A stretch of DNA of 20,420 nucleotides from DAOVRL01 sp964459805 (lineage in GTDB: Bacteria; Planctomycetota; Phycisphaerae; Sedimentisphaerales; Anaerobacaceae). The translations under genes were made by a program, and so were the position numbers. The notes under the pieces are model-generated. The model was not told where the DNA came from. It was given only the letters and a program-made list of their open reading frames with translations, and made no database searches. Of this stretch, positions 7,849 to 15,019 are shown piece by piece (position 1 is the stretch's first letter; every line of letters begins with the position of its first letter). The DNA lies in contig CAYWOD010000039.1 of the NCBI GenBank assembly GCA_964459805.1, positions 1 through 20,420 on the forward strand, in the 5' to 3' direction.

Positions 7849-7998
7849 AGCAACTTCGGAGCAAAAGATGAGTAGCGAAAAGAATACGAGCGTAGCCGGG
7901 GATTTCGTGGATATGCCCGAAATTCGTGATTGTCAGCCGTATTGCTGATCGGATCGCCCTCTGCTTGGCTCAGAGGGATGCAAGTTCCCGGCTTTTTG
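7849..7998 (+). ncRNA. Candidate structured non-coding RNA or attenuator leader, with terminal U-run
   Basis: A 9-bp closing stem pairs AGCCGGGGA (7894-7902) with TTCCCGGCT (7985-7993), one G-T pair, and is followed by a run of T to 7997. Inside it lie three consecutive hairpins: TTTCG/CGAAA (7903-7907 with 7918-7922, 10-nt loop), TCAGC/GCTGA (7933-7937 with 7944-7948, 6-nt loop) and CCCTCTG/CAGAGGG (7957-7963 with 7971-7977, 7-nt loop). The shape is a four-way junction with a built-in terminator. A good promoter lies about 50 nt before it. I do not recognise a known family: there is no tRNA T-loop, SRP or obvious riboswitch core. It may be an independent small RNA, or a leader that attenuates the gene at 8194. 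The pairings were read by eye without energy calculation. Confidence 0.4.
7868..7948 (+). CDS. Possible 26-aa peptide inside the structured leader
   Basis: An ATG with GGAG 6 nt upstream opens a 26-codon frame, MSSEKNTSVAGDFVDMPEI followed by RDCQPYC, ending TGA at 7946-7948. It lies just downstream of the 7815-7842 promoter. Its 3' half overlaps the first two hairpins and its stop codon falls in the second. It could be a leader peptide whose translation changes the downstream fold, a genuine small protein with a C-x3-C tail, or chance. No maturation enzyme is nearby. Confidence rests only on promoter, ribosome-binding site and position. Confidence 0.25.
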   Translation: MSSEKNTSVAGDFVDMPEIRDCQPYC

Positions 7999-8193
7999 TG
8001 AGAAGAATTTGAGAGTGTCGCTGCTGGCACGGTCCTTTGGGAAACAATACCTTAGCTGATCGGCGAATGTGCATAATACTTGGATGAGATTTGGAGTTTT
8101 GATGATCGGAATTATACGCATTTAGGTTAGCAGATTGTAGAACAGAAATAAGCAAAGGGCTTCTATGCGCGCCAATTTTCGAGGAAATTCATT

Positions 8194-8880
8194 ATGACAA
8201 TAAGCGCTTTTCTGGTGCGAGTTATTTGCCTGGCACTACCTGGAATAGTAAGCTATATGTTATTCCGGAAACTCGCAGGAAAACCAAAATGTGAAAAGTG
8301 GGAGGAATGGTGTCAAATCGTTTTGTTTTCGTTAATAACCTACGCAATCTATGGGATATGTGTTTGGCTTTTTGGATTATTGGGATTGGGCAAGGGAGGA
8401 CTGGTTTTCTTCAAAGCGATTCTTGATGACGGCACCAGCATTGAGTGGGAAGAAATTGTAATTGCGTCTATGTTTGGGATACCTATAGCACTAATCGCCT
8501 CGGTGATTCGTACGTATAAGCTCATGAACTGGTTTGGGCGACTCATGCGTGTGAGTAGACGATTTGGGGATGAAGATGTCTGGGATTACTTTCACAATTT
8601 GCCAGACACTCCTGAATATGAGTGGGTAGTCGTGCGTGATCACAAAACGAATCTTCTCTATTTCGGTTGGATACAAGCGTATTCAGACTCGGAAAAAGAA
8701 AGGGAGCTCTTAATGGGCGATGTTAGTGTTTGTAATAACGCAACTGGTCAACCGATATACAAAGTTGAAAGGTTGTACTTGTGCAGAAACAAATACGACA
8801 TTACAATTGAGATCCCATCAAGCTCAGATGAAGGCGTGGGCAAAGACGACAAGTTGGGTAACGAGACTAAAGGAGATTAG
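8194..8880 (+). CDS. Three-TM membrane protein of unknown function, DUF6338-like
   Basis: 228 aa. GAGGA 8 nt upstream supports the start. Hydrophobic segments at about 5-25, 42-64 and 88-106 suggest three membrane helices. A cytoplasmic domain follows, with GDEDVWDYF (125-133), EWVVVRDHKTNLLYFGWI (143-160), AYSDSEKERELLMGDV (162-177) and ERLYLCR (192-198). That layout and the WV-V-D...G-I--YS---ELLL pattern recall the DUF6338 family, whose function is unknown; this is recognition from memory, not a search. The charged tail (209-228) is probably disordered. By eye the gene is AT-richer (about 35-45 % GC) than both flanking gene blocks and lies on the opposite strand, which suggests acquired accessory DNA. 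It appears translationally linked to the small basic protein that starts 2 bp after its stop. Confidence 0.8.
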   Translation: MTISAFLVRVICLALPGIVSYMLFRKLAGKPKCEKWEEWCQIVLFSLITYAIYGICVWLFGLLGLGKGGLVFFKAILDDGTSIEWEEIVIASMFGIPIALIASVIRTYKLMNWFGRLMRVSRRFGDEDVWDYFHNLPDTPEYEWVVVRDHKTNLLYFGWIQAYSDSEKERELLMGDVSVCNNATGQPIYKVERLYLCRNKYDITIEIPSSSDEGVGKDDKLGNETKGD

Positions 8881-8882
8881 TT

Positions 8883-9032
8883 ATGGCCAAGAAGAAAGCC
8901 AGTGGTGGATTTGCGGTTGGCAGGATCCTAACTACTGAAGGTAAAGTGAGAAAGGGCGGCCTGAAACCGAAGCCATCAACTCCAAAGCCTAATATAAAAC
9001 CAGCGGGACAAAACCCATCTGGTAAGAAATAG
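8883..9032 (+). CDS. Small, highly basic protein paired with the DUF6338-like gene
   Basis: 49 aa, too short for a usual length cut-off. The frame begins MAKKKASGGFAVGRILTTEG and continues into a Lys/Pro/Gly-rich tail with KPKPSTPKPNIKPAG, ending GKK-stop. An AAAGGAG ribosome-binding site overlaps the last codons of the preceding gene, and the ATG is only 2 bp after that gene's TAG. This is typical of a co-translated partner. About a quarter of residues are Lys or Arg, with almost no acidic ones, so nucleic-acid, ribosome or anionic-lipid contact is conceivable. No domain is recognised. The central part around GGFAVGRILTTEGKVRKGG looks like a compact conserved motif, but homologues would be needed to say so. 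Confidence 0.65.
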   Translation: MAKKKASGGFAVGRILTTEGKVRKGGLKPKPSTPKPNIKPAGQNPSGKK

Positions 9033-9078
9033 TGACCGATGCGCGTGTCGAAACAGGTAACTCTCACAATCGATCACT
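9031..9078. repeat. Inverted repeat between convergent genes
   Basis: AGTGACCGAT (9031-9040) and ATCGATCACT (9069-9078) can pair over 10 positions with one mismatch, around a 28-nt loop. It lies between the stop of the small basic protein gene and the stop of gspM. There is no T-run, so it is at best a weak bidirectional terminator or an island boundary feature. Confidence 0.3.
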
Positions 9079-9108
9079 GGCATATTCTTGCGAGTTGGAG
9101 CTGGAGGA

Positions 9109-9654
9109 TTACTTGTAGGCGACTTTGCTCTGGGTTAGTCTTGGGTTGTGTATTTCGACTACTGAATCGAGGAGGTCTTTGCTTTTTCGACTTTTCTTGA
9201 TATAGAGGCTTCTAATTCCGGCCAGGACATCCGAGGATTCGACCTTGCAGAGGAAATCGACGAGGCTTGTCAACGTCAAGCCCTCGAGCTCTATTTCAAC
9301 GATTGTCTGGGAGTAATCAGAGTCAAGCGGCAGTACGTGCTGTTTCATTGTCGCGATCTTTCCTTTAAGGTCGGACTGGCGGATTAACGATTCAAGGAAA
9401 GGCAGCAGCTCAAAGGTCTGGCGCTGGGATGCCACTTTTGTGCGCAAATCCCGGAGACTGTCACGGAGAAGGACGTATTCTTTGCCGGCGGTGCGGAGTT
9501 TTCGGAGCTCCTCCTGTTTTTGGGGGATAACGCGTTTGAGCGTTTCTATTCTGTCCTTAGTCGGTTCAACCACAAAGGCAAAAAACGACCAGACGACCGC
9601 GCAAATCGCCAAAGCGGCTGCGAGCAATTTTTCTCTTCGTGTCAAGCGTATCAT
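9109..9654 (-). CDS. gspM: Type II secretion inner-membrane platform protein GspM
   Basis: 181 aa. A short basic N-terminus (MIRLTRREK) precedes one membrane helix at about 11-31. A charged coiled-coil-prone stretch (32-80) and a small ferredoxin-like periplasmic domain (about 85-175, with VEIELEGLTLTSLVDFLCKVE) follow. This is the GspM/PilO plan: in the T2SS, GspM binds GspL and helps anchor the assembly ATPase to the platform. The start codon overlaps the gspL stop as ATGA (9651-9654), with AGGAGCAG just upstream. It is the last gene of the operon. Sequence conservation in this family is low, so the call rests on topology, fold pattern and position. Confidence 0.88.
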   Translation of the reverse strand: MIRLTRREKLLAAALAICAVVWSFFAFVVEPTKDRIETLKRVIPQKQEELRKLRTAGKEYVLLRDSLRDLRTKVASQRQTFELLPFLESLIRQSDLKGKIATMKQHVLPLDSDYSQTIVEIELEGLTLTSLVDFLCKVESSDVLAGIRSLYIKKSRKSKDLLDSVVEIHNPRLTQSKVAYK

Positions 9655-11129
9655 CTCTGCTCCTGTATCGCCGAAGATACCAACATAGTGAATTGAACGA
9701 TGCCGGTCTTGGGCTGTTTTTGGACATCCTGAACCTCGACTACCGTGAAGTCAGGGACTCGCTGCAACAATCGCTGCCATTCATACACGGATTCGAACGA
9801 ATCAGATGTTCCGGTTATGCGAACGGTATCGCCGGCTATCAGCAGGTCGTCAACTTCGAGATTTCCCTGCGAGGGGGTGCTGGCACTTACGCTTCGCAGG
9901 ATTTGCAGCGGACCCGAGGCTGCCGGATTGTACGAGGCGAAAAGCTGGTAGTCCTTGCGGAAAGATTCGAGCCTCTGCTCCAACTGGGCCAGCGGGCTCA
10001 CAATGTTCTTCTCTTCGGGCAGAGTGGTTTGAAAAGTCCGGCGGATTTGGGCCTTTATATCTGCGTATCCCGCTTCCAAGCGTGAGAGTTTCGTGAAAAG
10101 CCCGACCACCAGAAAGACAACAATGGCTCCTGCGAGTGCTGCGTAAGTTACGAGCTCTTTCTTGAGGTGGAGGGGCTTGCTGGTGTCGTCATTATGAGCA
10201 GCAAGGAAGTTGATGCCGTTGGTGTGACCGGGTGCGAGCAACCGCAAAGCCAGACCCTCGGCGACACAAACTGAAGGATCGGCTTTTTCGTCGCGTGGAG
10301 TTTTTACGTCGGCGGACGGATCGACAATGGTCACCCGGCAATCAAGGCTTTGTTCAATGAGTGATTTGAGATAGCCGCAATCGCCGTTTGTGGCGAGCAG
10401 GTAAATGCCGGTATTCTGCTCAATTCCGGCTCCAAATACTCTGTGCCAGGTGATTTGGGCTTCGCGTGAGACGATCTCGGCAAGGGCGTCCTGCATCGAA
10501 TTGAGATTTTCCCCGGAAGGCGGGGCAACTGGAATGTTTCTGACGATCAAAACGTCGTTGTCGGCGGTGACGGCCAAAGTAAGGCAGGATTCATCTACAT
10601 AGACGATGATGGCCCGGCCGGTTCCAATTTCCGGATGATTGGCCGCGATAGTGGAATGGACTGCAAAAACCGGCGCCTCTACGAGCACAGGGTGTATCTT
10701 TGCGCCGGCCAGGATGTTCAGTCTTTCGTGCAGTGACGTTCTGCTCAGTGCTCCGGCAAGGACGAAGTATTTGTCGTCGGAGGACCGGTGCGATGAACAG
10801 ACCTGGGCGACAATCTGGTCCGGCGGTATCGGAAAGCTATTTTCCAACGCGGCGGAACTTCGTTGGCGGAGCTGGTCGAGGCCGGCGGCATCGGTTTCGA
10901 GGTTCCGGAAGAAAACGGCATCATGGGGCGTTGAAACAGCCACGGCCGCACGCCTGTCAAAACCGTATTTGCCGAACAACGACCGCAGCATGTCGGGTAG
11001 AAAATCCGTAGCCCGGCGGGTTTGCGTGGTAAAGACGGTTTCGATGCGGAAGCCCTGTCCCGTGCTCAGGATTTGCACGGCACGCAAATGGACCGGACCA
11101 ATATCAATGCCGATACATCGCTTAATCAT
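9651..11129 (-). CDS. gspL: Type II secretion protein GspL (PilM-like cytoplasmic domain plus PilN-like periplasmic part)
   Basis: 492 aa. The N-terminal part opens with GIDIGPVHLRAVQI, the actin-like phosphate-1 region of PilM/FtsA-fold proteins. It continues with SFPIPPDQI and ILAGAKIHPVLVEAP (138-152), AIIVYVDESCLTLAV (173-187) and GIYLLATNGD (241-250). One membrane helix lies at about 325-346, then a coiled coil (350-390) and a small PilN/GspL periplasmic domain (405-485). GspL recruits the ATPase GspE to the inner membrane and pairs with GspM. In this gene the PilM and PilN halves are fused as in canonical GspL. Its ATG overlaps the gspK stop as TAATG. The role is confident from context and architecture. 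Confidence 0.92.
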   Translation of the reverse strand: MIKRCIGIDIGPVHLRAVQILSTGQGFRIETVFTTQTRRATDFLPDMLRSLFGKYGFDRRAAVAVSTPHDAVFFRNLETDAAGLDQLRQRSSAALENSFPIPPDQIVAQVCSSHRSSDDKYFVLAGALSRTSLHERLNILAGAKIHPVLVEAPVFAVHSTIAANHPEIGTGRAIIVYVDESCLTLAVTADNDVLIVRNIPVAPPSGENLNSMQDALAEIVSREAQITWHRVFGAGIEQNTGIYLLATNGDCGYLKSLIEQSLDCRVTIVDPSADVKTPRDEKADPSVCVAEGLALRLLAPGHTNGINFLAAHNDDTSKPLHLKKELVTYAALAGAIVVFLVVGLFTKLSRLEAGYADIKAQIRRTFQTTLPEEKNIVSPLAQLEQRLESFRKDYQLFASYNPAASGPLQILRSVSASTPSQGNLEVDDLLIAGDTVRITGTSDSFESVYEWQRLLQRVPDFTVVEVQDVQKQPKTGIVQFTMLVSSAIQEQR

Positions 11130-12175
11130 TATCTTGTCTCCGAGTCTGCATCATACAAGGACCGCAATGTTCCAAAGCTGTGTCCTTCGAATTCTCTGTA
11201 CAGAATGACATCAACGTTTTTGGTTGCCGTATTTCTTCGAATCAGTGCAACTATGGTGCAACTGCGGCTATCGGCATTTCCCCGTGCAGTGACCTGATAA
11301 TACTGGTCAGTCGGGCGGACGGTGGCGCTTTTTCTGATCGCCTGGTAGATGCCGTCGGTCATGCCGGGGACGTCGCGCAGCTCCGTGATGGCGGCAAAAG
11401 GCCTGATTTCTCGGCGGTCGATGATTATCTGAGCCAAAGCCGGGTCCATCTTCTCCGACAGGCTCTCGATCACTAACTTTGAGGCGCAATTGATGTTGAT
11501 CTTTCCGTCGCCTTTGACCGTTAAGTAATCACGGATACGCTCGAGAATCTGCGGGGTTATTCCTTTGATAAGCAGAAGCTCCTCCGTCGTATCGAGCGGG
11601 CCGTTCCTGGAGCGATACGGCGGGACCAGGTCGCTGTAATAATCCGACTCGGCGCCTAAATTCGCGCGCTTTACGAAGGGCAGGCACGTAGTTTCCTCGT
11701 CGGTGTCGGTCCAATCGATAATTGAAGGGACCAGACCATAGCCAATACGAGAATCGCCAAAATCCCGGCGATTCAGCAGATCGATCAGCCGGAGCAACTG
11801 GTCTATTCTGGTGCGGTCAAGCTTGCCGGTTTTGGTTCTCAGGAGGTTGACATTCAGCTTGCTGTTTTCTTCGGTGACGGTTATCGAGCAGGTCCCCTCG
11901 CCCAGAGTAATAGCTTGTTGGCCGGACAGGAGATTCATCAGCTTGCCGCTTGTGCGTATATCGGAGGGGCCTTTGAGAACGGCGATTGCAACATTCAGCC
12001 CCGCTCCGGCACAATTGAGCGCCTGGGCGGACTTTCGCAAACCGTCGGCGGCAAAGAGCTCGGCACGGGATTTATGGTTGAAACCGAACAGCAAGACCGC
12101 CAGCATTATGATCGTACAGAGAACGACCACAATTACAAATCCCCCCGGCTGTGTTGTTGTTCTGTTAAATTTCAT
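11129..12175 (-). CDS. gspK: Type II secretion minor pseudopilin GspK
   Basis: 348 aa. The N-terminus has a prepilin-like cleavage site (PGG followed by FVIVVVLCTIIMLAVLLFGF), but position +5 is not the Glu found in other pseudopilins, as is usual for GspK. The large domain contains SIIDWTDTDEE (about 155-170), typical of the GspK region near its metal site, and helix-hairpin-helix stretches: LLIKGITPQILERIRDYLT and FAAITELRDVPGMTDGIY. GspK caps the pseudopilus tip together with I and J and is thought to restrain its length. The gene starts 23 bp after gspJ; its upstream ribosome-binding site is weak. It ends in the start codon of gspL. Confidence 0.92.
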   Translation of the reverse strand: MKFNRTTTQPGGFVIVVVLCTIIMLAVLLFGFNHKSRAELFAADGLRKSAQALNCAGAGLNVAIAVLKGPSDIRTSGKLMNLLSGQQAITLGEGTCSITVTEENSKLNVNLLRTKTGKLDRTRIDQLLRLIDLLNRRDFGDSRIGYGLVPSIIDWTDTDEETTCLPFVKRANLGAESDYYSDLVPPYRSRNGPLDTTEELLLIKGITPQILERIRDYLTVKGDGKININCASKLVIESLSEKMDPALAQIIIDRREIRPFAAITELRDVPGMTDGIYQAIRKSATVRPTDQYYQVTARGNADSRSCTIVALIRRNTATKNVDVILYREFEGHSFGTLRSLYDADSETR

Positions 12176-12198
12176 TGCTCGTTAGCCGCCGCTGCCAT

Positions 12199-12897
12199 CT
12201 ATGATGGAGCTTCGTTGTCTCGATTATTCCGAGAACATATATGTGCGATAGTGCTATAGCTGCATTGGCGGCGATTCTCGTCTTCACAGGTAATACTGAT
12301 TCTTACCGCGCCCGGCAGTTGTTTCTTTTGCGTAAAATCCCATTCGCCCAGCCATTGCTCTCCGTCAAAGAACGTCAGCTCGATGTGCTCGACGCTTTCA
12401 ATGAGCGGGGACCAGTTTCTGTTTGTGGCATCGGCATCCTTGCCGATGTGGACAAATCTTCTCTGGCTTACGAAGAGTGTGCCGGTGCTTGGGTCAAAGT
12501 TGTAAGCCACGTCGAGCAGACCATCTGTTCGCTCTTGTGCGAGAGAGAGCCGACTGGTGGTTACAAGCTGCAGAATCTCACCGGCCGGGGCATTCCAGCC
12601 GCCTTTGAAATAGTTGACCGGGCTTTCAAGGATGCCTTTTGTTTTCGGCAGAATCGGTTTGCCGCCGCTCGCGGGGCTCTTCGGTCTGACGGCATAAGAG
12701 CAGCGAATCTGGCGAGCCATCTGCTGCAATACGTCGCGAACGTCTTGAGACAGAGTCATCCTGGTTTTGTAAGCCTCGGCGGATTTCGATGTTGCAAAGT
12801 AGCTGCCATAGACCATAGAGACGATCGAGACGATTATCGTCATAGCCACGAGAATCTCGATCAAAGTAAAGCCGGTTCTGCTTGATCTATGTCTCAT
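12199..12897 (-). CDS. gspJ: Type II secretion minor pseudopilin GspJ
   Basis: 232 aa. A class III prepilin leader RHRSSRTG is followed by FTLIEILVAMTIIVSIVSMVYG, with Gly at -1 and Glu at +5. The mature domain has the beta-rich GspJ pattern, with LSQDVRDVLQQMARQIRCSY just after the helix and a late VEHIELTFFDGEQWLGEWD strand pair followed by LPGAVRISITCE. GspJ joins I and K in the pseudopilus tip after processing by a prepilin peptidase encoded elsewhere. Its ATG overlaps the gspI stop as ATGA, with AGGAA 7 nt upstream. Functional call from fold pattern and operon position. Confidence 0.9.
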   Translation of the reverse strand: MRHRSSRTGFTLIEILVAMTIIVSIVSMVYGSYFATSKSAEAYKTRMTLSQDVRDVLQQMARQIRCSYAVRPKSPASGGKPILPKTKGILESPVNYFKGGWNAPAGEILQLVTTSRLSLAQERTDGLLDVAYNFDPSTGTLFVSQRRFVHIGKDADATNRNWSPLIESVEHIELTFFDGEQWLGEWDFTQKKQLPGAVRISITCEDENRRQCSYSTIAHICSRNNRDNEAPS

Positions 12898-13325
12898 TGT
12901 AATTTCCTGTCGGCAACGTATGTTGACATTTGCAGATACTTTCCGCGGATGCCCTGGTTCCAGGTGACATCGACGGATATCTTGCGCAACCCGGTGACGT
13001 CGGCCTGCGTCAATTCGGGCAACTGCAGGTCACTGACCTCGGTTCGCCACCGCAGATCCAGCGTATCCCTTTCCACGGAGCCGGAATCGGCTCCCACTTG
13101 TGGGTAGCCGAGGGCCAGCATCTCTGCGATCTTCTCCTGGGCCAGGAAAACGGCCTGGGAAGTCATCTGTGCGGCGTCGGCCATCCTGATGCTGAGCAGG
13201 TGGAGCTTGAGCAAGCCCAGCAGGGAGATTGAGACGATGGCAAGGGCCGCAATAACCTCGACAAAGGTAAATGCGCCGGGCCCGGTTGTGCGGCCTATTC
13301 TTATGCACCTGCTTTCTCTGCTCAT
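12894..13325 (-). CDS. gspI: Type II secretion minor pseudopilin GspI
   Basis: 143 aa from the ATG at 13323-13325. The same frame stays open 129 bp upstream, but that part lies inside gspG and the encoded residues are unlike any leader. The chosen start comes one base after the gspG stop and gives a normal short leader (MSRESRCIRIGRTTGPGA) before FTFVEVIAALAIVSISLLGL. Position -1 is Ala, not the near-invariant Gly; Glu +5 is kept. AQEKIAEMLALGYP matches the conserved early mature region of GspI. GspI is thought to initiate the I-J-K tip complex. Confidence 0.9.
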   Translation of the reverse strand: MSRESRCIRIGRTTGPGAFTFVEVIAALAIVSISLLGLLKLHLLSIRMADAAQMTSQAVFLAQEKIAEMLALGYPQVGADSGSVERDTLDLRWRTEVSDLQLPELTQADVTGLRKISVDVTWNQGIRGKYLQMSTYVADRKLQ

Positions 13326-13326
13326 C

Positions 13327-13776
13327 TTATTCCAGATCATCAAGGTTCCAGCTTTCGATGTCGGCATTATCATCAGAGCCGCCGTCCTCACCGTCTTTGC
13401 CGTAGGATTCCAGATCATAATCCCTGCTGTGGAGGCCCGGAGATATATAGACATACACGCTGCCCCAGGGATCCACGGGGACTTTGTTTAAGTAGCCGTC
13501 TCTGTCATAACCTCTTATTCCGGGGTCTAAGACAAGGGCCGCGAGACCTTCAGAAGTCGTTGGGAAACGCCCGGTGTCGGTTTTGAACAGGGCCAGAGCG
13601 GATTCGATGCTGCGAATGTCAATTTTGGCCTTCATTCTGCGTGCCTGTTCGGGCCTGTTCAATATCCGCGGCATAATTGCGGTCGCCAAAAGACCCAAGA
13701 TGACCACCACGATCATAAGCTCTATCAAAGTAAAACCCCTGTGCAGCGGATGCGGTTGTTTCTTTACTGGTTTCAT
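13327..13776 (-). CDS. gspG: Type II secretion major pseudopilin GspG
   Basis: 149 aa. A basic leader ending HRG precedes FTLIELMIVVVILGLLATAIMP (Gly -1, Glu +5). The mature domain shows ARRMKAKIDIRSIESALALFKTDTGRFPTTSEGL, then DPWGSVYVYISPG and a C-terminal calcium-binding loop with ESYGKDGEDGGSDDNADI, all diagnostic of GspG rather than type IV pilin. It forms the helical pseudopilus that pushes cargo through the secretin. GAGGAG overlapping the gspF stop codon serves as ribosome-binding site, about 11 nt from the ATG. A short acidic tail (ESWNLDDLE) ends the protein. Confidence 0.97.
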   Translation of the reverse strand: MKPVKKQPHPLHRGFTLIELMIVVVILGLLATAIMPRILNRPEQARRMKAKIDIRSIESALALFKTDTGRFPTTSEGLAALVLDPGIRGYDRDGYLNKVPVDPWGSVYVYISPGLHSRDYDLESYGKDGEDGGSDDNADIESWNLDDLE

Positions 13777-13792
13777 CTTTCTCGATACTCCT

Positions 13793-15019
13793 CTAAAGGG
13801 CCTGATTTATATCAAATATTGGCAGCAGGATGGCCAGCACTATAAAGCCGATGACGGCGCCCACAATAAGAAGGATTGCAGGCTCGAGCAGCGAAGTGAG
13901 CGTTTTTGCCGTCAGCTCGACCTCGTTATCGTACATATCTGCAATATCTATGAGACCATCTTCAATGCTGCCGCTGATCTGGCCGGTTGCAACTATGTGA
14001 ACGACGATAGGCGGAAAGAGTCCGGTTCTTCTTATTGCCTCTGCGATACTATCGCCCTTTCCGACACGATCCCTTACCGAATCCAGCGCGTTTGCAACGA
14101 GGCTGTTTTGAACCACGCCTTTTGCTATCTCGAGAGCGCGAAGTATCGGGACGCCGCTTACAAGGAGTATGCCCAGAGTTCTTGTCAGACGCGCTACTTC
14201 CAATTTGAGCAGGAGTCCGCCGAACAGCGGGAGCTTGAGCTTGGAGCGGTCCCAGGAGATTCTGCCTTTTGTGGTTCTGATCCAGGCTCCGATTCCAAAG
14301 AAGGCGGCACAAACGATCGCGGGAAACAATATCCAATATGCTCTCATAAAAGAGCAAATTGAGATAAGCAGGCTTGTGGGCCAGGGGAGCCGGCGATTCA
14401 TTTCAAGAAATATCTGCGTTATGCTCGGCACCACGAAAGACAAGAGAAACATCACTACACCGACAGCCACCACAGCCATCATCAGCGGATAAGCAATTAC
14501 GGATTTGACTTTGCCGGCAAGGCGGACGCGATTTTCGAGCATTTCGGCCAATCGCAGCAGTATCTCTTCCAGGGATCCGCTTGTCTGGCCTGCGGCGACC
14601 ATGTTGACGAACACGTTTGAAAAGACATCCGGATATTTTGCCAGTGCGTCAGAAAGTGTGCTGCCTGCATTGACATCGTCGCGAACTTGCGCCATTACCT
14701 TGGCAAGGGGATTGGTTCGCGAGCCGGTACGGACCACCTTGCGCCCGGGAGGTTTGTCATCTTTCCGCCGGTCGTAGGACGACAAGCGAGCATCGCCCAA
14801 CTGTTCGACCAGCGCCGTCAGGGCAGGCACAAGCGGCATACCGGCACGCAGCAGTGTCGCCAGCTGGCGCGTCACTCTGGAGATATCTCTGGTGCCGATC
14901 CTTCTGAGGATGTCGTTTGCAGGCGCCTTCGGCTGCGCAGCAGCGGGATTATCTCTCGGGGCCGTCCGAGATGTCGGAACCTGCTTTTCGACGAGCACGT
15001 TGTATTCAACCACCGGCAC
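13793..15019 (-). CDS. gspF: Type II secretion inner-membrane platform protein GspF
   Basis: 408 aa. It starts at GTG 15017-15019, with a full-strength GGAGGTGA 6 nt upstream, and overlaps the end of gspE by 14 bp. Two homologous GspF cytoplasmic domains are visible, RQLATLLRAGMPLVPAL (51-67) and RTLGILLVSGVPILRALEIAKG (280-301), each ending near VAAGQTSGSLEEIL or VATGQISGSIEDGL. Membrane helices lie at about 176-200, 222-248 and 378-402. GspF is the polytopic platform that couples ATPase motion to pseudopilin assembly. Residues about 81-106 (rich in Lys, Arg and Pro) form an insertion in the first domain that most relatives lack. Confidence 0.96.
   Translation of the reverse strand: MPVVEYNVLVEKQVPTSRTAPRDNPAAAQPKAPANDILRRIGTRDISRVTRQLATLLRAGMPLVPALTALVEQLGDARLSSYDRRKDDKPPGRKVVRTGSRTNPLAKVMAQVRDDVNAGSTLSDALAKYPDVFSNVFVNMVAAGQTSGSLEEILLRLAEMLENRVRLAGKVKSVIAYPLMMAVVAVGVVMFLLSFVVPSITQIFLEMNRRLPWPTSLLISICSFMRAYWILFPAIVCAAFFGIGAWIRTTKGRISWDRSKLKLPLFGGLLLKLEVARLTRTLGILLVSGVPILRALEIAKGVVQNSLVANALDSVRDRVGKGDSIAEAIRRTGLFPPIVVHIVATGQISGSIEDGLIDIADMYDNEVELTAKTLTSLLEPAILLIVGAVIGFIVLAILLPIFDINQAL

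Noticed and set aside
7894..7993. Structured element as a tRNA or tRNA-Sec
   Set aside because: It has a closing stem and three arms, but no GGTTCGA-type T-loop, no D-loop GG, no CCA-side discriminator layout, and its loops have the wrong sizes.
8194..9032. DUF6338-like pair as a known toxin-antitoxin or defence system
   Set aside because: No nuclease, kinase, helicase or known toxin motif is visible in either protein; kept as an unassigned module rather than named.
9031..9078. Inverted repeat as a true Rho-independent terminator
   Set aside because: The loop is 28 nt, one pair is mismatched and no T-run follows on either strand, so it is listed only as an inverted repeat.
13326..13454. Upstream extension of gspI (43 extra codons)
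   Set aside because: It lies wholly within gspG, and the extra residues would put a non-leader-like segment before the prepilin site; the inner ATG one base after the gspG stop is standard.
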